A stretch of 64,000 nucleotides of DNA from Centipeda flueggei ATCC 43531 (GTDB lineage: Bacteria; Bacillota; Negativicutes; Selenomonadales; Selenomonadaceae). The DNA is taken from assembly GCF_000160695.1 (NCBI RefSeq), contig NZ_GG694010.1, forward strand, positions 121,371-185,370, given 5' to 3'. The notes beneath the pieces are model-generated. The model made no database searches. It worked only from the letters and a program-made list of their open reading frames with translations, and was not told the DNA's origin. Position numbers and translations under genes: made by a program. Positions 45,513-53,574 of this stretch are shown one piece after another. Positions within the stretch are counted from its first letter, which is position 1. Each line of letters opens with the position of its first letter.

Positions 45513-46553
45513 TTATAGTCCTGCGTCCATCAGCCTGCTGCGGAGCTGCCCACATGCCGCCTGAATGTCCGTCCCCATCTCACGGCGCACGGTTGCGGTG
45601 ATGTGCCGCTCCTCCAAAACACGCTGAAAGCGGCGCACGGTCCCCTTCGACGGGCGAAGAAGGTTTCGCTCGACGACAGGGTTGATGGGAATGAGATTGA
45701 CGCTTGCAAGCTGTCCGCGCAAAAGTTCCGCAAGCTGCTCTGCTTCACGTATTCCGTCGTTCACATCGCGGATGAGGATATACTCATAGGTCACGCGCCT
45801 CTTCGTCCGCGCGGCATAGGTCTGTGCCGCGCGCAGTACATCCGCCATAGGATACATGCGGTTAACGGGCATCAACGACGAGCGCAGCTCCTCTGTCGGC
45901 GCATGAAGAGAAATGGAGAGGGAGATGGGCATCCCCTCCTCCGAAAGCCGCAGAATTCCGGGAACAATCCCCGACGTCGAAAGTGTGATGCCGCGATAGC
46001 TGAGTCCGATGGTATCATCTGCATGCAAAAGGCGCAGTGCACCAATGACATTATCATAGTTTTCCAACGGTTCGCCCGAGCCCATGACGACAATCGTATC
46101 GACGTGCGCCCCCTCCTGCCGCAGGTAATCTGCCATGCCGATCACCTGCGCGGCGATCTCCCCCACGGTCAAATTACGCACAAGCCCGTGCAGTGTCGAT
46201 GCACAAAAAGCACACCCCATCCGACATCCTGCCTGCGTCGAGACGCAGACACTGTTGCCGTAGGGATGACGCATGAGCACCGTCTCTGCCGTCTGCCCAT
46301 CAGCAAATGCATAGAGGAGCTTGATCGTCGCGCCGTCCGTCGATGTAAGGCGCGCGGCAATCTGCGGCCGTTCGATGGAAAAAAGCGCCGCCAAACGAAC
46401 GCGCAGCGTCTTTGGCAGATTGTCCATAATATCAAAAGAAACCGCACCGCGCTGATACATCCATCGGATAACCTGGTCCGCGCGAAAGCGAGGGATCCCC
46501 TCTGCACGAAGGGCATCGGCAAGCTCTGTCTTCGTCCATCCAAAAATATTCAT
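45513..46553 (-). CDS. rlmN: 23S rRNA (adenine-2503-C2)/tRNA methyltransferase RlmN
   Basis: A 346-residue radical-SAM methyltransferase. The cluster motif is CRMGCAFC (CX3CX2C), GSGEPLENY and ISLHAPT follow, and the C-terminal cysteine in QAACGQLRS forms the methyl-carrying thiol pair with an earlier Cys. It methylates C2 of A2503 in 23S rRNA. It overlaps rsmB by 4 nt (ATGA). Confidence 0.96.
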   Translation of the reverse strand: MNIFGWTKTELADALRAEGIPRFRADQVIRWMYQRGAVSFDIMDNLPKTLRVRLAALFSIERPQIAARLTSTDGATIKLLYAFADGQTAETVLMRHPYGNSVCVSTQAGCRMGCAFCASTLHGLVRNLTVGEIAAQVIGMADYLRQEGAHVDTIVVMGSGEPLENYDNVIGALRLLHADDTIGLSYRGITLSTSGIVPGILRLSEEGMPISLSISLHAPTEELRSSLMPVNRMYPMADVLRAAQTYAARTKRRVTYEYILIRDVNDGIREAEQLAELLRGQLASVNLIPINPVVERNLLRPSKGTVRRFQRVLEERHITATVRREMGTDIQAACGQLRSRLMDAGL

Positions 46554-47899
46554 CGGCGTCTCATACGGGCGATAAAGAAGCCGTCCGGCCCACCCGTCTC
46601 CGGCATGATTTGTACCATGCGTTCTGCTGTTTTCTGCTCCGGCAAAAACGCCCCCGTTTCCTCAAGGACAAAGTCCTCATGCCCGCGCAAAAATGCCTCC
46701 ACCACGGCGGTATTTTCGCTGCGCTCCATCGTACAGGTACTGTAGACGAGGACGCCGCCCTGCTTCACCGTTCGCGCCGCACTCGCCAGAATCGCGAGCT
46801 GCAGCGGCGGCAGCGTCTTAACGTCCGATGGAGTTTTGCGCCAGCGAGCATCAGGTTTGCGGCGCAGGACACCGAGCCCCGAGCACGGTGCATCCACAAG
46901 AACGCGGTCGGCACACACACCATAGTGCGCACCGACCTCACGCGCATCGAGGAGCTGCGTCTCAATGATGGAGATGCCGAGCCGCTCTGCGTTGCGCATG
47001 ATACGCCGCAGTTTTTCCTCATGGATGTCAAATGCCCAAATGCGCCCGCGGTTCTCCATCCGCTGAGCGATATGGGTCGTCTTCCCCCCTGGGGCGGCAC
47101 AGGCATCGATCACCGTCATGCCGGGCTCTGCCCCAAGGACATGCGCCACAAGCATCGAGCTCTCATCCTGCACCTGCGCCAGCCCCTCGCGCAGCGGCGC
47201 GAGCGCATCGAGCGCACCGTGCGCATGCAGGAGAACGCTCTCGGGGACGCGCAGTGACGCCTCAGCGCGGACTCCTGCCGCCGTCAGCCGCTCTATAAGG
47301 GCAGTGCGGCTCGTGCGCAGTGTATTCGTCCGCAGCGTGAGCGGTGCACTCTCATTGTCGCAGCGGCACAGCGTCTCCGTACGTTCACTGCCATAGTCGC
47401 GCAGCCACCGCTCCACCATCCACACGGGATGCTGCATCCGCAGCGCAAGCGAGCGTGCATCATGCCCCTGAGGGAGCGCTGCACGCTTCGGCTCACGCAG
47501 GGCGGTACGGAGGACCCCATTGACAAAGGACGCCGCCCCCTTTCCGCCATGTTTCTTCGCCAATTCCACGGCCGTATGGCAGACGGCGGATGACGGGATT
47601 TTATCCATAAAGAAGATCTGGTAAAAGCCAAGGCGCAGAAGCTCGCGTATGGGCGGCTGCGCCTTTTTGAGATCGGCGACATAGCGGCGAATCATATAAT
47701 CGAGCGTCTCGCCCGCCTTGACCGTGCCATAGACCAGCTCTGTCAGAAAACGGCGGTCGCGCTCCGTCATCTGTGCGATGCGCAGTTCCTCTGCCAGCGC
47801 CACATTAGCATAGGCCCCCTCACTGTGAATACGCAGGAGCACCTGCATGGCCTGCTCGCGTATGCGGTCGATTTTATTCGCATCGTACGGCTTTGGCAT
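46550..47899 (-). CDS. rsmB: 16S rRNA (cytosine-967-C5)-methyltransferase RsmB
   Basis: A 449-residue protein: N-terminal NusB-like RNA-binding domain (1-140) and a C-terminal SAM methyltransferase with VIDACAAPGGKTTHIAQ, VDAPCSGLGVLRR (first catalytic Cys) and YSTCTMERSEN (second Cys). Standard length and order. Lies between the DUF116 gene and rlmN with an immediate junction on both sides. Confidence 0.96.
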   Translation of the reverse strand: MPKPYDANKIDRIREQAMQVLLRIHSEGAYANVALAEELRIAQMTERDRRFLTELVYGTVKAGETLDYMIRRYVADLKKAQPPIRELLRLGFYQIFFMDKIPSSAVCHTAVELAKKHGGKGAASFVNGVLRTALREPKRAALPQGHDARSLALRMQHPVWMVERWLRDYGSERTETLCRCDNESAPLTLRTNTLRTSRTALIERLTAAGVRAEASLRVPESVLLHAHGALDALAPLREGLAQVQDESSMLVAHVLGAEPGMTVIDACAAPGGKTTHIAQRMENRGRIWAFDIHEEKLRRIMRNAERLGISIIETQLLDAREVGAHYGVCADRVLVDAPCSGLGVLRRKPDARWRKTPSDVKTLPPLQLAILASAARTVKQGGVLVYSTCTMERSENTAVVEAFLRGHEDFVLEETGAFLPEQKTAERMVQIMPETGGPDGFFIARMRRR

Positions 47900-48730
47900 C
47901 TATACGTCCTTTTTCTTCGATTCGATGATTTCTTCCAGTTGACGGCGCACCTCCGCCATATCCACGCTCGTATTGTAGCAGGGACCGTTCGGGCGGATGT
48001 TGAGCACCCCGACGGCGGGAAGCGGAAAGACATCCTGGATGCCGCTCATCAGATCACGCTCACACGCAATCGCAAGCACAGCCTTCGGCCGCGTATTGTA
48101 GACGATCTGTCGTGCCAGTGTCCCGCCCGTCGCGACAAAGAAGTGAAAGCCCATCTCCTCTGAGAGTGCGACAAGATCGCCGATGTTGCAGCCGCCGCAG
48201 CGCTTGCAGTTGTTCGGATCGCGCGTCACCTTGTGCGGGCAGCTCGCGAGCTGCAGGCAGTGCGGTGTTACGACGAGCAGGCGCTCGGCGGGCACGCGGA
48301 TGTGCATGCGGTGAAAGAGCAGATTGCTGACCGCGATAAACGAGCCCTCCAGCCGACGGCGCTTGACGCCAAAAAGAGCGCCCAAGCGCACGGCAGCAGG
48401 AAAGAGCAGATTGATCAGCTCGTAAGTCTGCCGCTTCATCCACGGGAGGTACGGCAGTCCCGCAACGGCAAGCACCATATTGAAGATACCAAAAAAGGAC
48501 AGGAATACCGCGCCCGTCAGCAGGGCGCCGATCGCCCACGGCAGAAGCGGCTGGATGCGCTCGAGCCCCGGCACGCCAATGTACCAAATCCCAAAGAGGA
48601 GCACGGCGGCGAGCAGGGTCACGAGCAGGAGCATCCCGATAAAGAGCCGCTTCTTTGGCCGTGAGGGCAGGAGAATCGTCTTCTTCTCCCCCGCCTTGCC
48701 GCCGTTGACCGTCAATGTCTCCGTACTCAT
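47900..48730 (-). CDS. DUF116 membrane protein with cysteine cluster
   Basis: A 276-residue protein with two or three N-terminal transmembrane segments (LFIGMLLLVTLLAAVLLFGI and LLPWAIGALLTGAVFLSFFG) and a C-terminal DUF116 domain containing seven or more cysteines: HCLQLASCPHKVTRDPNNCKRCGGCNIGD and LAIACERDLMSGI. The cysteine pattern suggests a metal or Fe-S site. Genes of this family often sit between fmt and rsmB in Firmicutes, as here (overlap with fmt, direct contact with rsmB). Function unknown. Confidence 0.88.
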   Translation of the reverse strand: MSTETLTVNGGKAGEKKTILLPSRPKKRLFIGMLLLVTLLAAVLLFGIWYIGVPGLERIQPLLPWAIGALLTGAVFLSFFGIFNMVLAVAGLPYLPWMKRQTYELINLLFPAAVRLGALFGVKRRRLEGSFIAVSNLLFHRMHIRVPAERLLVVTPHCLQLASCPHKVTRDPNNCKRCGGCNIGDLVALSEEMGFHFFVATGGTLARQIVYNTRPKAVLAIACERDLMSGIQDVFPLPAVGVLNIRPNGPCYNTSVDMAEVRRQLEEIIESKKKDV

Positions 48731-49674
48731 GATGTAAAACGTGCTCCTGCGGTCAGTGCACAGCCGTTCAAAAATTCGGATGCCGCCATCATCCGTTTCC
48801 CGGGTGCCTGAATCTCCGTCACCTGCACGATCTCATCGCCTGCTGCGACGCGCAGCCCTGCCCGCCGATCTGCCGTGAGAATGGTGCCGTGCGGCGCATC
48901 TGTCCGCTCCCCTGTGAGGGACAGCATACCGATCTTATACAATGCGTCACCCAGATGTGTCTCCGCATAGGGCACAGGGTTCAGCCCGCGCACGAGGGCG
49001 TCGAGCTCCCGCGCCGTGCGTGACCAGTCGATCTGCGCCGTCTCACGCGTAATGCGCGCAGCATAGGTGCTCTCCCCCGTCTGCGGCGTACGGATAAGCG
49101 TCCCTGCCGCAAGCTGTTCCAGCGTCTCCACGAGGAGTGCCGCCCCTGTCTCCATCAGGGCATCGTGGAGGGTTCCGTACGTTGTATCCGCATGGATGGG
49201 AACCTCGCGCCGCAGGAGCATATCCCCCGTGTCGAGTCCCGCGTCCATCTGCATGGTCGTAATCCCCGTCACGGCAACACCGTCCATCACCGCGTGCTGA
49301 ATCGGTGCAGCACCGCGGTACAGCGGCAGCAGGGATGCGTGCACATTGATGCAGCCATGCACGGGGATATCCAGAATCTCCTGCGTCAGGATCTGCCCAA
49401 ATGCAGCCACCACCGCCACGTCGGGACGGAGGACGCGCAGCTCTTCGGCAAAGGCCGCATCGCGTGCGCGCGCAGGCTGAAGAACGGGAATATCATGCGC
49501 GAGTGCCCACGCCTTAACCGGAGAGGGGCTGAGTTTCTTCCCGCGCCCGCGCGGGCGATCCGGCTGCGTGACGACAGCGGCGATATCCATGAGATCGCGC
49601 CGCTCTGCCATCGCCGCAAGAATTCCCACGGAAAAATCCGGCGTCCCCATAAAGACGGTACGCATCGGCGTCAT
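48727..49674 (-). CDS. fmt: Methionyl-tRNA formyltransferase
   Basis: A 315-residue enzyme that formylates initiator Met-tRNA. The formyltransferase site CINVHASLLPLYRGAAPIQ and FMGTPDFSVGIL are conserved, and a C-terminal OB-like domain follows. The start ATG overlaps the def stop (ATGA) with GGAGG 7 nt upstream. It works in sequence with Def, encoded just upstream. Confidence 0.96.
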   Translation of the reverse strand: MTPMRTVFMGTPDFSVGILAAMAERRDLMDIAAVVTQPDRPRGRGKKLSPSPVKAWALAHDIPVLQPARARDAAFAEELRVLRPDVAVVAAFGQILTQEILDIPVHGCINVHASLLPLYRGAAPIQHAVMDGVAVTGITTMQMDAGLDTGDMLLRREVPIHADTTYGTLHDALMETGAALLVETLEQLAAGTLIRTPQTGESTYAARITRETAQIDWSRTARELDALVRGLNPVPYAETHLGDALYKIGMLSLTGERTDAPHGTILTADRRAGLRVAAGDEIVQVTEIQAPGKRMMAASEFLNGCALTAGARFTS

Positions 49675-50141
49675 TCCTCTTCCTCCTCCTTGCGCAGGCG
49701 CACGGCAATATCGATGAAGAGCCGCCCCTCAAGATGATCGCACTCATGCTGAATACAGCGCGCCAAAAGCCCCTCTGCCGTCAATGTGCGGCGACGGCTG
49801 CGGCGGTCGGTATACTCCACCGTCACGCGCTCCGCGCGCTCCACATCGCCGTAGACCTTTGGCACAGAGAGACACCCCTCCGATTCCGTCACGCTGCCCT
49901 CGCGCATGGTGATGACAGGATTGACGAGCTCCAAGAGTCCGTGCTCATCCTGCACGTCGATGACAACGATGCGCAGAGACTTCCCCACCTGCGGCGCAGC
50001 AAGGCCCACGCCGTCAGCGGCGTACATCGTTTCCGCCATATCGTCGAGCAGCTGCCGATGCCGCTTCGTGAGGCGTTCGATCGGCTCTGCCGTCTGTTTC
50101 AGGACGGGATCGCCCGCCTTCTTGATGTCAAGTATCGCCAT
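49671..50141 (-). CDS. def: Peptide deformylase
   Basis: A 156-residue type I deformylase. All three motifs are present: GVGLAAPQVG, EGCLSVP (metal Cys) and QHECDHLEG (HEXXH-type metal ligands). It removes N-formyl groups from new proteins. The start is the ATG of MAILDIKKAG with GAGGA upstream. The C-terminus ends in a run of five Glu. Confidence 0.96.
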   Translation of the reverse strand: MAILDIKKAGDPVLKQTAEPIERLTKRHRQLLDDMAETMYAADGVGLAAPQVGKSLRIVVIDVQDEHGLLELVNPVITMREGSVTESEGCLSVPKVYGDVERAERVTVEYTDRRSRRRTLTAEGLLARCIQHECDHLEGRLFIDIAVRLRKEEEEE

Positions 50142-50149
50142 AGTATTCC

Positions 50150-50977
50150 TCATGTCAGGTGCAGATGATAGATCCGCACCGCATTCTCATAAAATACCGC
50201 ATCCCAATGCTCCTCGGGAATGAGGAGCTTCGTGAATGCAACATAGTCGCCGAAGTTCGCCAGCGGCCAATCTGTGCCGAACATCAGCCGATCGTACGCG
50301 TTCAGATACGCGAGCCAGCCGCGCAGCTGCTCGATGTAGAAATGCTTCCGCGCACAGAAGCGGTCAAAATCCACAATCTTTCCCTCGAGCATCCCCGAGA
50401 GATCGGCGGTAACATTCGGGTTTTTCTCCATCACCGCAATGGAATCGATGAAATACGGCTCACCCAGATGGCACATGACGAAATTCACCTGACGGAACTT
50501 CGTCGCCGCCTCATCCATGACATTCGGATGCGCATACTTCAGCAGTGCCTTCTCCGTCGCTGTCAGTCCCGTATGTACGGCGACGGGCTTTCCATACCGT
50601 GCCGCGAGTTCGTAGACGGGGGCAAGCATATCGTCATAGAGATAGAAATAATTGTAGCCGGGATAGAGCTTGATGCCGACGCAGCGCTCACTGCGAAGAT
50701 GCTGCTCGAGTGCAGGAAGGAGCCTATCAATGCGCGCGGCACTCATCTCCGTCTGCCCGCCGTCGCCCGCGATCCCGACACAGTAGTGAAAGAGATCGGG
50801 ATAGTTCGGCGCGAGCTCCTCCACGGGGAGATTGCCCATGATAACACCGTGGACAATCCCCGCCGCACGGCAGTCGCGCCGCAGTGCCGTCTCCGTGTTC
50901 TCGTGCCCTGCCGCACGTGCGACGGTATCAAAATACTCCCCTCTGCCAAAGTGCAGATGAGCATCAATGATCTTCAT
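50150..50977 (-). CDS. Amidohydrolase-family metal-dependent hydrolase
   Basis: A 275-residue TIM-barrel hydrolase of the Amidohydro_2 type: N-terminal metal motif DAHLHFG, a probable metal ligand in VAVHTGLT, NFVMCHLGEP, and the C-terminal catalytic Asp in MFGTDWPLAN. The substrate cannot be predicted; relatives include decarboxylases and lactonases. The RBS is weak. It is 8 nt before def and borders the AT-rich island. Confidence 0.85.
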   Translation of the reverse strand: MKIIDAHLHFGRGEYFDTVARAAGHENTETALRRDCRAAGIVHGVIMGNLPVEELAPNYPDLFHYCVGIAGDGGQTEMSAARIDRLLPALEQHLRSERCVGIKLYPGYNYFYLYDDMLAPVYELAARYGKPVAVHTGLTATEKALLKYAHPNVMDEAATKFRQVNFVMCHLGEPYFIDSIAVMEKNPNVTADLSGMLEGKIVDFDRFCARKHFYIEQLRGWLAYLNAYDRLMFGTDWPLANFGDYVAFTKLLIPEEHWDAVFYENAVRIYHLHLT

Positions 50978-51185
50978 GTATATTCACTTTCTAAAAATAA
51001 CTAAGGAATCACTATCCGTTTAGTTTAACATATCCGTCAATAGTTTTTCTGTAACAAGAGAAACTTATCATGAGAAGGATATGTTTACAATGAAGTCGAA
51101 GTATCCTCTAAAGCATTTGCACCGCTTATCTACTAAATAGCTAAAATAATACTCAAGAATCCCAAACATCAAAAGGAGCACATAA

Positions 51186-51659
51186 ATGAATGATTTTGAA
51201 TTCATATCCAACATACTGAAAAACATAACTTGTTCAGAGGTTGGAAAAGGAGGGTTGACCGTTTGGATTGGTTTTGGAGATAAAATTAAAGTAAAGGGCA
51301 AAGAAAAGCATTTATACTATCTTGTCATTCAATGTGCATGGAGATTCCTGCAAAACAATAAAATCATTTTGGCTTCCGGTGATATGTATAGACGCTTCGA
51401 TGAGACAAAGCCATTTGACATAGGAAATGATGATAACAGTGTGTACGATGAAAAAGTGAACGCACTGAATATGAATTTATCTCGCGGCGTGAGGGTAACA
51501 AAGGTCAACTTTTCCGATACAGGAGATATTACTCTATTGCTCGAAAATGGCATTGTATTTCAGACATTCATTGAGGAATCTGTCAAAGATGAGTTTTGGC
51601 GCCTTATTTCCTTTAAAACAGAGAACTCCAAGCATATTGTCTTTTATGATATAGAGTAA
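51186..51659 (+). CDS. Hypothetical protein, immunity-protein-like, AT-rich
   Basis: A 157-residue soluble protein, mostly beta with an FEFISNILKNI helix at the start, central VIQCAWRFLQNNKIILASGDMY, and tail FWRLISFKTENSKHIVFYDIE. The WR...NN..I..SGD and C-terminal WR patterns resemble small accessory proteins commonly found in polymorphic-toxin immunity clusters; this is my recollection, not a search result. The RBS AAAGGAG is well placed. Codon use (ATA, AGA, AAT) differs from the host genes. No toxin gene is adjacent. Confidence 0.8.
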   Translation: MNDFEFISNILKNITCSEVGKGGLTVWIGFGDKIKVKGKEKHLYYLVIQCAWRFLQNNKIILASGDMYRRFDETKPFDIGNDDNSVYDEKVNALNMNLSRGVRVTKVNFSDTGDITLLLENGIVFQTFIEESVKDEFWRLISFKTENSKHIVFYDIE

Positions 51660-51790
51660 CTTCTCCCTGTACAAAGATACTACAAGTACTAGAAAATTTG
51701 CTCTGTGCCGATAAATCATCCACATAGACCTTGCTATGCGTCGACTCTTCGACAGGAAAAGCTGCACCAAATGATACAGGAGGAGCGTAT

Positions 51791-52354
51791 ATGTTCAAAA
51801 TAAATTATACGATAATGGATACGGAAGATGAGATAAAGACTTTTACACCATCTGATTGCTGTATCACTGGACCGTTTGAAATCGTTGTAAATGAAAAAGG
51901 ACATGGGGATTATAGCGAAGACGAGCAAATAAGAAAATGTCCCGTGTTTTTTGAGATCCTTCCATTTTGGTTTGAATACCTGACAACAATTGTGAAGGAA
52001 ATCAAAAAACACGGGTATGCTTTATTAAACGAAATCGAGTCATATAATACTTGGATCGAGTTCATCTATAAAGAAAATGATATTGAACTCAGTATAATAA
52101 GAGTTGAAAAATGGAACGAGTGTGGACTTCTTTCTTTTGAACGTATTCTTCCGCCTGAAATCGAATACGGTGAATGGAAAAAAGAGAGAATTACCTTTGA
52201 TGAATTTTCTAATGAGGTGATAAATGCTGCCGACCGTTTTTTGCGTACAATTTACTCTATAAATCCAACGCTGCGAGAAGATTATACCCTTGGGATGATA
52301 GAAAAGAATCTTATAGTGCTCAAAAAACGAAAGATGACTCTGACAAAAAAGTGA
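51791..52354 (+). CDS. Hypothetical protein, immunity-protein-like, AT-rich
   Basis: A 187-residue soluble acidic protein, Glu/Ile/Phe-rich, with motifs CPVFFEILPFWFEYLTTIV and FERILPPEIEYGEW. The start is the ATG with AGGAGG upstream rather than the ATG-less frame opening at 51731. No known domain is recognised. Composition and context (same strand as the previous gene, 131 nt after it) suggest an orphan immunity or accessory gene brought in with it. The stop codon lies within the right inverted end of the island. Confidence 0.8.
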   Translation: MFKINYTIMDTEDEIKTFTPSDCCITGPFEIVVNEKGHGDYSEDEQIRKCPVFFEILPFWFEYLTTIVKEIKKHGYALLNEIESYNTWIEFIYKENDIELSIIRVEKWNECGLLSFERILPPEIEYGEWKKERITFDEFSNEVINAADRFLRTIYSINPTLREDYTLGMIEKNLIVLKKRKMTLTKK

Positions 52355-52399
52355 TCCCTACTTGATAGGAGTATTTTTACACTCACTGCTTGTCATACA

Positions 52400-53131
52400 C
52401 TAAAGCATATCCATCATCCGATGGGTCTGCGGGATCACACGGACGTTTGCCAGCCGCCGCAGGGCAGTCTCCTGCCATTTGAGCAGCTGTTCGGACGACG
52501 GTTTCATACAGCCGCCGCAGGGGGTCACCGGCTGGAGAATCAACATCGTCTCAGGGGCGGTATCCGCCACGAGCCGAACGGCAGTATCGATTTCGCTGTC
52601 AGGACTCTCTGCCGCAACGACAATCTTGATCCAAGTATCCTTCACCTTTGCGATTTCCAAAAAACGCACGTGCGCATCCCAGACAGGATGCGCCGTCACG
52701 GAGGGCAGCTTGATGTCCATGCTGATGCCCGCCACGCAGTCAATGCACTTCTTCAGTTCTGCATAGAGGGTTCCGTTGGTCTCCAGATAAATGGGAAGAT
52801 GCACATGCGGTGCCAGTGCACGGATGAACGATGCGTGGAGGAGCGGTTCTCCCCCCGTGATGCTGAGTGCCTGATGCGGCACGCCCGCTGCTGCAAGCGC
52901 GACAAGCTCTGCCGCACGCTCCGGCGAAATAGGATTCGGATACGGCACGAGGTGATACGTCCCTGCACCTTCCTCCACGACACAGTTTGGGTGTGTGCCT
53001 GCCTTGCTGTCCGTATCGCAGTAAGTACAGTTCAGATTACACCCCTCAAGTCGCAGAAATACCTGCCGGCAGCCGACATATTTCCCCTCTCCCTGAATGG
53101 AGGAAAAAATCTCAATGATATTTTCGTTCAT
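52400..53131 (-). CDS. queE: 7-carboxy-7-deazaguanine synthase QueE
   Basis: A 243-residue radical-SAM enzyme that contracts carboxy-tetrahydropterin to carboxy-deazaguanine. N-terminal IFSSIQGEGKYVG, Fe-S motif CNLNCTYC (CX3CX2C), TGGEPLLH and YLETNGTL are visible. The ATG follows the queD stop directly (TGATATG). An earlier in-frame start five codons upstream lies inside queD and is less likely. Confidence 0.95.
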   Translation of the reverse strand: MNENIIEIFSSIQGEGKYVGCRQVFLRLEGCNLNCTYCDTDSKAGTHPNCVVEEGAGTYHLVPYPNPISPERAAELVALAAAGVPHQALSITGGEPLLHASFIRALAPHVHLPIYLETNGTLYAELKKCIDCVAGISMDIKLPSVTAHPVWDAHVRFLEIAKVKDTWIKIVVAAESPDSEIDTAVRLVADTAPETMLILQPVTPCGGCMKPSSEQLLKWQETALRRLANVRVIPQTHRMMDML

Positions 53132-53132
53132 A

Positions 53133-53513
53133 TCAGTTTCTCTCATAGGTCACGGACGATTTCGGTGATTCCCACACTGTCAGCGCTGCAAGATGTGCAG
53201 ACGATTCCATAACCTCGGTGCGCGCAGCAAGGCGCTCATAGATGATGCACGCCAGATTCTCCGCCGTTGGATTCACCTCACCGTCAAACGGCGGAAGCTC
53301 ATTGATATAACGGTGGTCAAATGCATCCAACACCGCCATCAATGCTGCTTTCGCGGTCTTGAAGTCGATCAGCATGCCGAGACCGTCGAGCTCCGTCCCG
53401 CGAAAGACTGCCTCAACGACCCAGTTGTGTCCATGCAGACGGTCACATTTCCCAGGATATCCGACAACACGGTGTGCTGCTTCAAATGCGCCCTCAACGC
53501 GCAGTGTATACAT
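53133..53513 (-). CDS. queD: 6-carboxytetrahydropterin synthase QueD
   Basis: A 126-residue PTPS-fold enzyme, second step of queuosine synthesis. The zinc histidines and catalytic cysteine are in AAHRVVGYPGKCDRLHGHNW, with GMLIDFKTAK and DHRYINEL further on. Length normal. No preQ1 riboswitch is visible upstream; a terminator for the glycosyltransferase gene occupies the gap. Confidence 0.95.
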   Translation of the reverse strand: MYTLRVEGAFEAAHRVVGYPGKCDRLHGHNWVVEAVFRGTELDGLGMLIDFKTAKAALMAVLDAFDHRYINELPPFDGEVNPTAENLACIIYERLAARTEVMESSAHLAALTVWESPKSSVTYERN

Positions 53514-53536
53514 TCTATTCTCCTTCGTTCGTCAAA

Positions 53537-53562
53537 AGGCTGCCGCACACGTGCAGCAGCCT
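53537..53562 (-). terminator. Terminator after glycosyltransferase gene
   Basis: AGGCTGCTGCAC pairs with GTGCGGCAGCCT on the minus strand (12 pairs, one G-U), followed by TTTTG, 12 nt after the stop. Confidence 0.8.
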
Positions 53563-53574
53563 CCCTCGATGCCA

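Larger units (their letters stand above)
51001..52360. other. AT-rich two-gene island with short imperfect inverted ends
   Basis: The base composition falls sharply from about 57 % to roughly 36 % GC, and the two genes lie on the opposite strand to their neighbours. The left boundary has CTAAGGAATCACT (51001-51013) and the right has AGTGATCCCTA (52350-52360); the inner 11-12 bases are nearly inverse and resemble the ends of the MITE-like element at 12794-12947. The matches are short, so mobility is a hypothesis. Confidence 0.45.

Noticed and set aside
53514-53574. preQ1 riboswitch before queD
   Set aside because: The gap holds only a terminator hairpin for the preceding gene and the RBS; no pseudoknot-forming A-rich tail is seen.
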